A program made the position numbers and the translations under genes. Below are positions 33,734-42,359 of a DNA stretch of 64,000 nucleotides, in pieces (positions within the stretch are counted from its first letter, which is position 1; each line of letters opens with the position of its first letter). The stretch spans positions 558,001 through 622,000 of the forward strand of contig CAWKHA010000004.1 in assembly GCA_963849365.1 (NCBI GenBank), written 5' to 3'. Below the pieces are notes generated by a model that saw nothing but the letters and a program-made list of their open reading frames with translations, was not told the origin of the DNA and made no database searches. Source of the DNA: CAVQCJ01 sp963849365 (GTDB lineage Bacteria > Actinomycetota > Actinomycetes > Prado026).

Positions 33734-34900
33734 GTGGACTTCGAGCTGACCGCGGAGCAGCGGCTCATCGTCGAGACGGTGCGCGCCTTCGTCGAGACCG
33801 AGCTCTACCCGCACGAGGACGAGGTCGAGCGGCTCGACGACGTCCCGCCCGACCTCGTCGCCTCCGTCCGGGCCAAGGCGCTGGCCGCCGGGCTGTACGC
33901 CGCGAACATGCCGGCCGAGATCGGCGGCGGCGGGCTGGACGCGATCGGCCTGACCCTCGCCGAACGCGAGCTGGGACGCGCTTCGTACGCCCTGCAGATG
34001 CTGGTGTCCCGGCCGAGCAACATCCTGCAGGCGTGCACCGGCGACCAGGTCGAGCAGTACCTGCTGCCGACCGTGCGCGGCGAGCGGCACGACTGCCTGG
34101 CGATGACCGAGCCCGGGTCCGGCTCGGACGTGCGCAGCATGACGACGCGGGCGGTGCGGGACAGCGCGGCGGGCGGCTGGGTGATCGACGGCACGAAGCA
34201 CTTCATCAGCCACGCGGACATGGCCGACTACGTGATCCTCTTCGCCGCCACCGGCACCGAGGAGACCGCCCGCGGGACCCGGCGCTCGATCAGCGCCTTC
34301 CTGGTCGACATGGGCACGGCCGGCTTCGAGGTGCACCGCGGGTCCAGCTGCGTCTCGCACCATGGGTACCACCAGTGCGAGCTGGTCTTCCACGGCTGCC
34401 GCGTGCCGGCGGGCGCCCTGCTCGGCGAGGAGGGCCGCGGGCTCGAGCTGATGGACCGATGGCTCGGCGCCAGCCGGCTGACGGTCGCGGCGACCAGTGT
34501 CGGCCGGGCCCGGCGGGTGCTCGAGTCCGCGCTGGACTGGGCGGCCACCCGCGAGCAGTTCGGGCAGCCGGTCGGCCGGTTCCAGGGTGTCGGCTTCCAG
34601 CTCGCGGACATGGCGGTGGCGGTCGAGGCCGCCGAGCTGCTGACGCTGCAGGCCGCGTGGAAGCTGGACCAGGGCCGCATGACCACCCAGGACGCGGCCA
34701 TGGCCAAGCTCTTCGCTTCCGAGGCGCTCGGCCGCGTCACCGACACCGCGGTCCAGGTCTACGGCGGCATGGGGCTGATGACCGAGGCCCACGTGGAGCG
34801 CTGGTGGCGCGACGCGCGGGTCGAGCGCGTGTGGGACGGCACCAGCGAGATCCAGCGCCTGATCATCTCCCGAGCCCTGCTGCGCCCCCGAGAGGCCTGA
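33734..34900 (+). CDS. Acyl-CoA dehydrogenase, probably gamma-butyrobetainyl-CoA dehydrogenase
   Basis: 388-aa FAD flavoenzyme with normal length and motifs: AMTEPGSGSDVRSM, DGTKHFISHADMADYVILF, AATREQFGQPVGRFQGVGFQ and VYGGMGLMTEAHVERWWRDA. The context (CaiD-like hydratase next) suggests it oxidises gamma-butyrobetainyl-CoA to crotonobetainyl-CoA. The general family call is firm; the specific substrate is inferred. GTG start just after the thioesterase gene. Confidence 0.85.
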   Translation: MDFELTAEQRLIVETVRAFVETELYPHEDEVERLDDVPPDLVASVRAKALAAGLYAANMPAEIGGGGLDAIGLTLAERELGRASYALQMLVSRPSNILQACTGDQVEQYLLPTVRGERHDCLAMTEPGSGSDVRSMTTRAVRDSAAGGWVIDGTKHFISHADMADYVILFAATGTEETARGTRRSISAFLVDMGTAGFEVHRGSSCVSHHGYHQCELVFHGCRVPAGALLGEEGRGLELMDRWLGASRLTVAATSVGRARRVLESALDWAATREQFGQPVGRFQGVGFQLADMAVAVEAAELLTLQAAWKLDQGRMTTQDAAMAKLFASEALGRVTDTAVQVYGGMGLMTEAHVERWWRDARVERVWDGTSEIQRLIISRALLRPREA

Positions 34901-34905
34901 GCCCA

Positions 34906-35721
34906 ATGAGCGACGCGACGAACGAACCGGCAGCCGGCAGCGGGCCGGCGGTCCGGACCGAGGTCGACGACGCGATCCTCGTCATCACCCTGGACCGGCC
35001 GAAGGCCAACGCGGTCGACGCGCCGACCAGCCGGGCCCTGTACCGGGCGTTCGCCCAGCTCCGCGACGACCCGGCGCTGCGCGTCGGCATCCTCACCGGC
35101 GGTGGCGAACGGTTCTTCAGCGCGGGCTGGGACCTCAAGGCCGCCGCGGCCGGCGAGCGACCCGATGCCGACTGGGGCCCGGGCGGCTTCGCCGGCCTCA
35201 CCGAGATGTTCGACCTGGGCAAGCCGGTGATCGCGGCAGTCAACGGCATGGCCATGGGCGGCGGGTTCGAGCTGGCCCTGGCCGCGGACCTGATGCTCGT
35301 CGCCGACCACGCCGAGATGGCGTTGACCGAAGCCCGGCTGGGGCTGGTCGCCGATGCCGGCGGCATCCTGCGCGTACCCGGCCGGCTGCCCCGCGCCGTC
35401 GCCGTCGAGCTGCTGCTGACCGGTCGTCGGATGGACGCCGCCGAAGCCGCCCGCTGGGGACTGGCCAACGCCGTCGTACCGCTGGCCGGCCTGCTGCCCG
35501 CCGCGAAGGCGCTCGCGGCCCGGATCTGCGAGGCCGCGCCGTTGTCCGTGGCCGCCGTGCTGGAGGTGCTGCGCGAGACCGAGGGCATGAGCGTCCCGGA
35601 CGGCTTCGCGGCGCTGCGGTCCGGGCTGCCGGCGTACTCGCGGGTCGCGACCTCGCTGGACGCGCAGGAGGGCGCGCGCGCGTTCGTGGAGAGGCGACCG
35701 CCGCGCTGGCAGGGCCGCTGA
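34906..35721 (+). CDS. caiD: CaiD-like crotonobetainyl-CoA hydratase (carnitinyl-CoA dehydratase)
   Basis: 271-aa crotonase-fold enzyme. Strings I associate with E. coli CaiD are present: TLDRPKANAVDAPTS, RFFSAGWDLKAAAAGE, GPGGFAGLTEMFDLGKPV, IAAVNGMAMGGGFELALAAD, LLTGRRMDAAEAARWGLAN and the ending RPPRWQGR. The two crotonase glutamates fall in GGGFELALA and TEARLGLVADAGG. It hydrates crotonobetainyl-CoA to L-carnitinyl-CoA. The ATG is 5 bp after the dehydrogenase stop. Assignment is from remembered similarity and needs alignment. Confidence 0.85.
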   Translation: MSDATNEPAAGSGPAVRTEVDDAILVITLDRPKANAVDAPTSRALYRAFAQLRDDPALRVGILTGGGERFFSAGWDLKAAAAGERPDADWGPGGFAGLTEMFDLGKPVIAAVNGMAMGGGFELALAADLMLVADHAEMALTEARLGLVADAGGILRVPGRLPRAVAVELLLTGRRMDAAEAARWGLANAVVPLAGLLPAAKALAARICEAAPLSVAAVLEVLRETEGMSVPDGFAALRSGLPAYSRVATSLDAQEGARAFVERRPPRWQGR

Positions 35722-35741
35722 CCCGTGCCGCACTCACGACC

Positions 35742-35783
35742 TGTCAGACCCAGCCGGGCCTCTGGCCCTGGCTGGGTCTGACA
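35742..35783. terminator. Strong hairpin within the carnitine cluster
   Basis: TGTCAGACCCAGCC... (35742-35760) pairs with ...GGCTGGGTCTGACA (35764-35783) through about 19 bp with one bulge and a 3-nt loop. It separates the CaiD-like gene from the next two genes, so the cluster is probably read as two units or attenuated here. Confidence 0.75.
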
Positions 35784-35808
35784 AGAGCCATCGACCGGAG
35801 GAGCAGCA

Positions 35809-36714
35809 GTGCGCACCATGAGCACGTCTGCGTTCATCACCTGTGCCGTCACCGGCTCGGGCGACTCGACCGGCAGCAGCGACCGGGTGCCCGTCACCCC
35901 CGAGCAGATCGCCGGCGCCGCGATGGAGGCCGCCGCGGCCGGCGCCGCCGTCGTCCACATCCACGTGCGGGACCCGCACACCGGCAAGGGCGCGCGCGAC
36001 GTCGCGTACTACCGCGAGGTGGTCGAGCGGCTGCGCGCGTCCGGCACCGATGTCGTCATCAACCTCACCACCGGGATGGGCGGCGACCTCGTCCTCGGCG
36101 GCGCCGAGCAGCCGCTGCCGCACCTGACCGCGGGTACCGACATGGCCGGCGCGACCGAGCGGCTCGCGCACGTGGCCGAGCTGCGGCCCGAGATCTGCTC
36201 GCTGGACTGCGGGACGATGAACTTCGCCGCGGGCGGCGACTACATCATGGTGAACACGCCGGCGATGGTCCGGGCGATGGCGCAGGGCATCAAGGACCTC
36301 GGGGTCAAGCCCGAGGTCGAGGTCTTCGACACCGGCGATCTCGTCCTGCTGAACCAGCTCGTGGACGAAGGGCTGGTCGACGGGCCGGCGCTGGTGCAGC
36401 TGTGCATGGGCATCCCGTACGGAGCCCCGAACGATCCGTTGACGCTCGCGGCCATGGTGAACCGGCTGCCGGCGGGCGCGGTGTTCTCGGCCTTCTCGAT
36501 CGGACGCTTCCAGCTCCCGTACGCCGCGATGGCCGTGCTCTTCGGCGGCAACGTCCGGGTCGGGCTCGAGGACAACCTGTACCTGTCCCGCGGCGTGCTC
36601 GCGACCAACGGTCAGCTGGTCGAGCGTGCGGTCACGTTGCTGGAGGCGATGAACGTGCGGGTGCTCAGCGCCCCGGAGGTCCGCGACAACCTGGGCCTGG
36701 TCAGGCATGGCTGA
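35809..36714 (+). CDS. BKACE family 3-keto acid cleavage enzyme, probably 3-dehydrocarnitine cleaving
   Basis: 301-aa TIM-barrel zinc enzyme of the beta-keto acid cleavage family (DUF849). Motifs: AAVVHIHVRDPHTGKGARD (His-x-His metal site), INLTTGMGG, CSLDCGTMNFAAG, EVEVFDTGDL and NVRVGLEDNLYL. With a carnitine dehydrogenase directly downstream, it probably combines 3-dehydrocarnitine with acetyl-CoA to give betainyl-CoA and acetoacetate. The GTG at 35809 has GGAGGAG upstream; an ATG at 35818 is possible. Confidence 0.87.
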   Translation: MRTMSTSAFITCAVTGSGDSTGSSDRVPVTPEQIAGAAMEAAAAGAAVVHIHVRDPHTGKGARDVAYYREVVERLRASGTDVVINLTTGMGGDLVLGGAEQPLPHLTAGTDMAGATERLAHVAELRPEICSLDCGTMNFAAGGDYIMVNTPAMVRAMAQGIKDLGVKPEVEVFDTGDLVLLNQLVDEGLVDGPALVQLCMGIPYGAPNDPLTLAAMVNRLPAGAVFSAFSIGRFQLPYAAMAVLFGGNVRVGLEDNLYLSRGVLATNGQLVERAVTLLEAMNVRVLSAPEVRDNLGLVRHG

Positions 36715-37744
36715 CCCGCCGACCCGGCCGCCCGCACGCGTCGGACTGCTCGGCGGCGGCGTGATCGGCGGCGGCTGGGCCGCGCGCTTCGCGCTGGCCG
36801 GGTGCGACGTGCAGGTCTTCGACCCGGACCCGCAGGCCGCGCGCAGGCTCGGCGAGGTGCTCGACGGCGCGCGTACCGCCTGGGCCGGGCTGACCGAGGC
36901 GCCGATGCCGGCCGAGGGCGCGTGGACGGTCGTGGGCTCGGTGGCCGAGGCGGTGGCCGGAGCCGGGTTCGTGCAGGAGAGCGCTCCGGAGGACCCCGCG
37001 CTGAAGCAGGGCCTGCTCGCCGAGGCCGACGCCGCCGCCGACCCCGACGTCGTCATCGCGTCGTCCACGTCCGGGCTGCTGCCGTCGGTGCTGCAGTCCG
37101 GCATGGCGCACCCTGAGCGGATGGTCGTCGGGCACCCGTTCAACCCGGTGTACCTGCTGCCACTGGTGGAGGTGTGCCCCGGTGCGCGCACCGGTGCCGG
37201 CAGCGTCGCGCGAGCGGCGGCGGTCTACTCCGCCGTGGGCATGCACCCGCTGGTGCTCCGGCACGAGGTGGACGGGTTCGTCGCGGACCGGCTGCTCGAG
37301 GCGCTGTGGCGGGAGGCGCTGTGGCTCGTGCACGACGGCGTCGCGACGGTCGCCGAGATCGACGACGCGATCCGCTACGGCGCCGGCCTGCGCTGGGCGT
37401 CGATGGGCACGATGCTCACCTACCGGATCGCCGGCGGGGAGGGCGGCATGCGGCACTTCATGGCGCAGTTCGGGCCCGCGCTGCAGTGGCCGTGGACTCA
37501 TCTCACCGACGTCCCCGAGCTCACCGAGGAGCTGCTGGACCGGATCGCCGAGCAGTCCGACGCGCAGGCCGAGGGTGCCTCGGTCCGGGAGCTGGAGCGG
37601 CTCCGGGACCGCTGCCTGGTCGCGGTCCTGCGTGGTCTGCGCTCGGTGCCGTACGGTGCCGGAGCCGAGCTGGCCGGCTACGAGGCCACCCTGACCGAGA
37701 CCCACGGCGGGGTACGGTCCCCTTCCTCGCCTACCCGACCGTAG
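36707..37744 (+). CDS. L-carnitine dehydrogenase-like 3-hydroxyacyl-CoA dehydrogenase family protein
   Basis: 345-aa NAD enzyme. Rossmann motif GLLGGGVIGGGWAARFALAG, then SSTSGLLPSVLQSGM, HPFNPVYLLPLVEVCPG (a signature I associate with L-carnitine dehydrogenase) and EVDGFVADRLLEALWREAL. It overlaps the BKACE gene by 8 bp. In several bacteria this enzyme carries a fused thioesterase; here that domain is separate, at 33170 and 31842. Predicted reaction: L-carnitine to 3-dehydrocarnitine with NAD. Confidence 0.86.
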   Translation: MADPPTRPPARVGLLGGGVIGGGWAARFALAGCDVQVFDPDPQAARRLGEVLDGARTAWAGLTEAPMPAEGAWTVVGSVAEAVAGAGFVQESAPEDPALKQGLLAEADAAADPDVVIASSTSGLLPSVLQSGMAHPERMVVGHPFNPVYLLPLVEVCPGARTGAGSVARAAAVYSAVGMHPLVLRHEVDGFVADRLLEALWREALWLVHDGVATVAEIDDAIRYGAGLRWASMGTMLTYRIAGGEGGMRHFMAQFGPALQWPWTHLTDVPELTEELLDRIAEQSDAQAEGASVRELERLRDRCLVAVLRGLRSVPYGAGAELAGYEATLTETHGGVRSPSSPTRP

Positions 37745-37745
37745 G
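37703..37745. terminator. Imperfect hairpin at convergent gene ends
   Basis: Left arm about 37703-37714 (CACGGCGGGGTA) pairs imperfectly with TACCCGACCGTAGG (37732-37745). The stops of the carnitine dehydrogenase and the convergent PQ-loop gene fall in or beside it. It resembles the terminator at 5217-5261 in its TACCCGACCG arm. Confidence 0.45.
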
Positions 37746-38348
37746 TTGCGGGTTCAGGGTGAGCCGGCGGAAGGACTCAAGGAGCACCAGCGCCAGCGCG
37801 GTGGACAGGGCCACCGTCGCGCTGACGACCACCGGGAGCTGAACGGTCACCACGGCGTAGACCAGCCAGCAGGTCTGCGAGACGACCTTGATGGACCAGG
37901 TCGTGATCGACACCCCGGACTCGCCGCCGCCCCGCCACCCCGTGAACGAGTCGAAGACCTGTGGCCAGGCGGAGACCAGACCGACGGCGAGTGCGAGGTA
38001 GCCGACCGACGTCGCCGGCACCGTGAACGCGAGCAGGAGGAGGGCGGTCGCGGCGGCGGCCAGGCGTGCGGCGCGGCTCCGACGCGACGTGGTGCTCGGG
38101 ACCAGCAGCACGATCGCCACCGCGCCGCTGACCAGCAGCACGTTGCCGGGGATCTGCGGGACCGTGCCGGTCCGGACCCCGTACGTCATCCAGGTCAGGC
38201 AGGCCAGAGCGGTCAGCGCCCATGACGCCGGCGACACCCCGTCGAGCTGGGGGTGCCGTACGGTGCGCAGGATCTGCGGGACGACCATGGCCACACCGAG
38301 AGTGGCTCCGAGGTAGGCGAGGCAGACGGCGAAGGCGTGGACGGACAC
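37731..38348 (-). CDS. PQ-loop (SWEET-like) membrane transporter
   Basis: 205-aa polytopic protein with two PQ-loop motifs: MVVPQILRTVRHPQLDGVSP near residue 22 and SAWPQVFDSFTGW near residue 125, plus about seven hydrophobic segments. PQ-loop/SWEET proteins transport sugars or amino acids by facilitated diffusion. It starts with GTG at 38348, divergent from a LacI regulator that shares its promoter region. It overlaps the carnitine dehydrogenase end by 14 bp. Substrate unknown. Confidence 0.82.
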   Translation of the reverse strand: MSVHAFAVCLAYLGATLGVAMVVPQILRTVRHPQLDGVSPASWALTALACLTWMTYGVRTGTVPQIPGNVLLVSGAVAIVLLVPSTTSRRSRAARLAAAATALLLLAFTVPATSVGYLALAVGLVSAWPQVFDSFTGWRGGGESGVSITTWSIKVVSQTCWLVYAVVTVQLPVVVSATVALSTALALVLLESFRRLTLNPQPTVG

Positions 38349-38374
38349 GGAGCGGCTCGCTTCGACGGGGGCTT

Positions 38375-38403
38375 CTGTATGGATACAGTCTTGAACGATA
38401 CAG
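38375..38403. promoter_or_regulatory. LacI operator candidate between divergent genes
   Basis: Palindrome CTGTAT-GG-ATACAG (38375-38388) is followed 8 bp later by another GATACAG half-site (38396-38402 region). It sits in the 89-bp gap between the PQ-loop gene and the LacI gene and could control both. Confidence 0.6.
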
Positions 38404-38437
38404 GACGACCCGGACCGGACGGAAGGAGGGCGGCGGC

Positions 38438-39496
38438 ATGACGGCGGACCGGCCGACCCTGGACACCGTGGCCGAGGCCGCCGGCGTCTCCCGGATGACG
38501 GTCTCGAACGCCTACAACCGGCCGGACCAGCTGTCCGCCGCGACCCGCGAGCGGGTGCTGGTGGTGGCAGCCGAGCTGGGGTACCCGGGGCCGGACCCGG
38601 CCGGCCGGTCGCTGCGGCGCAGGCGCGTCGGCACCGTCGGCGTCCTGCTGACCGAGCGGCTGCCCGCGGCGTTCACCGACCCGGGTCTGGTGTCGTTCAT
38701 GCGCGGCCTGGCCACCGAGCTCGGCGCGGCCGGCCAGGCGGCCCTGCTGGTGCCCGCCGAGGCCGACCTGGACGGCTCGCTGGTCCGCAACGCGCTCGTC
38801 GACGCGTTCGTCGTCTGCTCGATGGGCGCCGCCGACCCTGCCGTCACCGCGGTCACGGCCCGGCGGCTGCCTGTCGTCACGGCGGGCAGCCCGCGCATCC
38901 CCGGCGTCCCGTTCGTCGGGATCGACAACCGGAAGGCGGGGGCGCTGGCGGCGGACCACCTGCTGCAGCTCGGGCACGCACGGTTCGGCGTGATCGCGCT
39001 GCCCGGCCGCGACCCGTCCGCGCCCATCGACAGCGCCGTCCCGGTCCGGCTGGGCAGCAAGGAGCGCGTGGAGGGCTTCACCCGGGCGCTCGCGGCGGCC
39101 GGGGTTCCCGCCGGCTCCGTGCTCGTGGCCGGCGCCGACGCCAACACCGTCGAGGCCGGCGTCCGGGCCGCGCACGGGCTGCTCGACCGTCCCGCGTCGA
39201 GCCGCCCCACCGCCGTCTTCGCGGTCACCGACGTGCTGGCACTCGGTGCCCTCGGCGCCGCGGCCGACCTGGGTAGGCGCGTCCCGCGCGACGTCTCCGT
39301 GGTCGGGTTCGACGACATCCCGGAGGCGGCCCGGTCAGAACCGGGGCTGACCACGGTCTCCCAGTCGCTGTACGACCAGGGGCAGGCCGCGGCGCGGCTG
39401 GCGCTCGAACTCGTCGCCGGTCACGAGGTCCGCTCGCCGCGGATCAGGGCCGAGCTGGTCGTCCGGCAGAGCACCGCGCCGCCGCCGCCGCGCTGA
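38438..39496 (+). CDS. LacI-family transcriptional regulator
   Basis: 352-aa regulator. Helix-turn-helix TLDTVAEAAGVSRMTVSNAY and hinge ELGYPGPDPAGRSLRRRRV, then a periplasmic-binding-like effector domain (PFVGIDNRKAGALAADHLL, VFAVTDVLALGAL, VSVVGFDDIPEA). The ATG has GGAAGGAGG 8 nt upstream. It is divergent from the PQ-loop transporter, its likely target. The effector may be a sugar or nucleoside. Confidence 0.92.
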   Translation: MTADRPTLDTVAEAAGVSRMTVSNAYNRPDQLSAATRERVLVVAAELGYPGPDPAGRSLRRRRVGTVGVLLTERLPAAFTDPGLVSFMRGLATELGAAGQAALLVPAEADLDGSLVRNALVDAFVVCSMGAADPAVTAVTARRLPVVTAGSPRIPGVPFVGIDNRKAGALAADHLLQLGHARFGVIALPGRDPSAPIDSAVPVRLGSKERVEGFTRALAAAGVPAGSVLVAGADANTVEAGVRAAHGLLDRPASSRPTAVFAVTDVLALGALGAAADLGRRVPRDVSVVGFDDIPEAARSEPGLTTVSQSLYDQGQAAARLALELVAGHEVRSPRIRAELVVRQSTAPPPPR

Positions 39497-39662
39497 CGGC
39501 GAGCCCGAGCCACCTCCGCGGTCACGCTGCGCAGCCTCCCGTCGCCCCTGCGAGACGAGCCTGTCCGCAACCGTGTTGCATGAGTAGCGTGACCGGGATC
39601 GTCGCCGGAGGGGCCGGCGGCAGGGGCGTCGGGGAGCGCTCCGTGCTAGGGGAGGGAGCTTG

Positions 39663-40349
39663 ATGAGCCGACTACGCGTCGCCCTGGCAGCGGGGGCTGC
39701 CGTCGTACTCACGACCGTGTGTCTGGCACCACCGGCAACAGCAGCAACACTGACGACGGTCGCGTTGTGGAACATGAACGAGAGGAGCGGCTCGACGCTC
39801 GTCGACTCCAGCGGCCACGGCATCAACGGCAGCATCGGCAGCGAGGTCGTGAAGAACGGCTCCGTGCACACGTTCAACCCCCTGAAGGCAACGCCGCCGG
39901 CCCACCCGGGACACATCGACCTGGTCAGCAACTCCAAGCTCAACCCAGGCACGCGCGACTACAGCATCACGATCCGGCTGAAGTGGACGAACGCGTTCGG
40001 CAACATCATCCAGAAGGGTCAGTCGGCGACGGCCGGCGGCTACTTCAAGTGGCAGGCCCCGAACGGGAAGGTGCAGTGCCTGTTCCGCGGCTCGGTCGGG
40101 AACGCGGGAGTGGGGTCTCCGACGGCGCTCAACAACGGCGCGTGGCACGTGGTCAACTGCACGCGCACCGCCACGGCGGTGACGATGACCGTCGACGGCG
40201 TGCAGGTCGCCAAGATCGCCCACGCGACCGGCAACATCTCCAACACCAAGCCGCTCTCGATCGCGGGCAAGAACAGCTGCGACCAGATCACGGTCACGTG
40301 CGACTACTGGGCCGGCCAGATCGACTACGTGCAGATCCAGACCAGCTGA
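39663..40349 (+). CDS. Secreted LamG/concanavalin A-like protein
   Basis: 228-aa exported protein. Signal peptide MSRLRVALAAGAAVVLTTVC with PATAA cleavage, then a jelly-roll (laminin G/concanavalin-like) domain: VALWNMNERSGSTLVDSSGH, SITIRLKWTNAFGNIIQKGQ, NNGAWHVVNCTRTATAVTM and DYWAGQIDYVQI. There are three cysteines after the signal region. It probably binds surface glycans; no catalytic residues are recognised. GGAGGGAG precedes the start. Confidence 0.82.
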   Translation: MSRLRVALAAGAAVVLTTVCLAPPATAATLTTVALWNMNERSGSTLVDSSGHGINGSIGSEVVKNGSVHTFNPLKATPPAHPGHIDLVSNSKLNPGTRDYSITIRLKWTNAFGNIIQKGQSATAGGYFKWQAPNGKVQCLFRGSVGNAGVGSPTALNNGAWHVVNCTRTATAVTMTVDGVQVAKIAHATGNISNTKPLSIAGKNSCDQITVTCDYWAGQIDYVQIQTS

Positions 40350-40377
40350 CGTCACGGCCACGCGACCGAGCAGGACT

Positions 40378-40998
40378 TCAGCGCTGGAGGAGCACGCTGA
40401 AGTCCTGCTCAGTCAGGGGCAGGGCCGTCAGCTCGCCGTCGGGCAGCGCTGCTTCCAGCGGACGGCCGTTGCGCGTGAGCAGCACACTGTCGACCAGGGG
40501 CATGGCCGTGAGCGTCAGCACGACCTGACCGGTGGCCAGGTGGGCCTGGTCCGCGGCGGGACCGGGGTCGCTGCCCTCCAGGTCGACCACCGCCTGACCG
40601 TCGACGAGGCTGACCAGCTTGAGCGTCAGGCCGGGTGGGATCGCCGACGACAGGCCGGCCTTGCGCTCCGTCGCGTCCGGCCCCGCGACCAGCTGCGCGA
40701 GCGTCTGCGCGATCGCCTGCTGGGTGTCCGCCGACACCGGCGCGCGGCGGACGGGGCGCAGCATGTTCTCTCCCGACACGAAGAACAGGTCCGCCGTCCC
40801 TCCCGCCGCGGGACGGGACTGCGTCTGCGAGCCCGCGGCCGCGTGGTCCGGCACCCCGGCCTGGTCGATCGCAGCCGGCTCGTCCATCGTCGGCAGCCCG
40901 CACCCGGACAGCCCCACCGCCAGCAACGTGGCCCCGAGCGCGCACCCGACGAGCGCCCGTACGACGGCCCGGCGGCGCCGGTGCAGCGAACCGTTCAC
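40378..40998 (-). CDS. GerMN-domain lipoprotein
   Basis: 206-aa lipoprotein. Signal with lipobox LSGC (mature Cys at about residue 33), then a GerMN domain: TADLFFVSGENMLRPVRR, GLSSAIPPGLTLKLVSLVDG, VVLTLTAMPLVDSVLLTRNG. The GTG at 40998 overlaps the kinase stop (GTGA). The operon order regulator-kinase-GerMN lipoprotein recalls mtrA-mtrB-lpqB, but this protein lacks the large beta-propeller part of LpqB (about 580 aa). It probably tunes the kinase from the cell surface. Confidence 0.85.
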   Translation of the reverse strand: MNGSLHRRRRAVVRALVGCALGATLLAVGLSGCGLPTMDEPAAIDQAGVPDHAAAGSQTQSRPAAGGTADLFFVSGENMLRPVRRAPVSADTQQAIAQTLAQLVAGPDATERKAGLSSAIPPGLTLKLVSLVDGQAVVDLEGSDPGPAADQAHLATGQVVLTLTAMPLVDSVLLTRNGRPLEAALPDGELTALPLTEQDFSVLLQR

Positions 40999-42359
40999 GG
41001 CATGGCCTCCACGCAGGGCAGCCAGAGCACGAAGCGGGCCCCACCGCCGGGCCGTTCGGTGCACCACACCTCGCCACCGAGCGAGGACGCGGTCTCCTTG
41101 ACGATCGCCAGACCCAGCCCCGTCCCGCGGGCCGAGCCACGGGCGCCCCCGCTGGTCGCGAACCGCGCGAACACCCGCTCCCGGTCGGCCAGCGGCACTC
41201 CAGGTCCCGCGTCGTCGACGAGCACGCAGACCCCGGCGCTGTCCTGGACCACTTCGACAGCGACCACGCCGCCGCCGTACCGGTCCGCGTTCTCGACCAG
41301 GTTGGCGAACGCGCGCTCCAGCCGGGCCCGGTCGGCGTTGACCACGACGTGGGTGTCCCCCTGCACGAGCGTGGCCGGCAGGCTGCGCATGGCCAGCGAC
41401 TGCTCGACCAGACAGCGCAGGTCCACGTCCTGCAGCTGCTGGTCGGGCAGCCCCGCGTCGAAGCGGGCCAGCTCGATCAGCTCGTCCAGGAGCCGGCGGA
41501 ACCGCGCCAGCTCCGCCGACGTCAGGTCGAGTGCCTGGCGCTGGACCGGCGACATCCCCGCCGCCCGCGCCTGCAGCAGGTCCACGGCGGCGACGAGCGT
41601 CGTCAACGGGGTGCGCAGCTCGTGGCTGACGTCGGCGGCGAACGACGCGTCCCGCTCGATCCGCGTCTGCAGCGCGTCCACCATGCTGTTGAACGAGCCG
41701 ACGATCGTCACCAGGTCGGGGTCGTCGGTGGGCTCCAGCCGGCGGGACAGCTGACCGCCGGCGATCTGCGCGGCGGCGGTCGCCACGCCGTCCAGCGGCT
41801 CGAGCACCCGCCGGCTCGACCAGACGCCGATGCCCACGCCCGCGGCCGCCGCGCAGACGGTGCCGATGGCGAGGATGAGCCCGAGGATGTTCAGGCTGCG
41901 GACGAGGTCGTCCAGCGGGGCGACCTCGTACAGCTCGCCCCCCACGCCGGTCAACGGGATGCCGACGACGACGACCTCGCCCTGCGGCCCGTCCACCACC
42001 TGGTAGCCGGCCGACCCGCCGGACGACATCGAGACCAGCGCGCCGGGGACCGACTCGGCGCCGACGTCGAGCGAGGACGAGAACCAGCTTCCCGCGCGGT
42101 GGATCAGTACCACCGAGGCGGACAGCGGGTCGAGCGCGTTGAGCACGTCGCTGGCGTCGGTGCCGGGCGTCTCCAGCCTGGCCGTCGAGAGGCGCGCGTC
42201 GATGGCTGCCCGCCGCTGCACGCCCTCGACCCGCTGCTCGAGCAGGTAGCTGCGGGCCAGCAGGAAGGTCGCCATGGCGAACAGGACTGCGACCAGGAGC
42301 GTCCCCGCGCCCAGGTACAGGGTCGTCCGGGCCCGCAGCGACCGGGGCCGCAAGCTCAT
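40995..42359 (-). CDS. Sensor histidine kinase (MtrB-like organisation)
   Basis: 454-aa kinase: TM1 (about 13-36), an extracytoplasmic sensor of about 115 residues, TM2 (about 160-183), HAMP (WSSRRVLEPLDGVATAAAQI), HisKA with His246 in DVSHELRTPLTTLVAA, and ATPase motifs NLVENADRYGG, VDDAGPGVP and GTGLGLAIVKETA. The ATG at 42359 overlaps the regulator stop (42356-42358). Confidence 0.92.
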   Translation of the reverse strand: MSLRPRSLRARTTLYLGAGTLLVAVLFAMATFLLARSYLLEQRVEGVQRRAAIDARLSTARLETPGTDASDVLNALDPLSASVVLIHRAGSWFSSSLDVGAESVPGALVSMSSGGSAGYQVVDGPQGEVVVVGIPLTGVGGELYEVAPLDDLVRSLNILGLILAIGTVCAAAAGVGIGVWSSRRVLEPLDGVATAAAQIAGGQLSRRLEPTDDPDLVTIVGSFNSMVDALQTRIERDASFAADVSHELRTPLTTLVAAVDLLQARAAGMSPVQRQALDLTSAELARFRRLLDELIELARFDAGLPDQQLQDVDLRCLVEQSLAMRSLPATLVQGDTHVVVNADRARLERAFANLVENADRYGGGVVAVEVVQDSAGVCVLVDDAGPGVPLADRERVFARFATSGGARGSARGTGLGLAIVKETASSLGGEVWCTERPGGGARFVLWLPCVEAMP

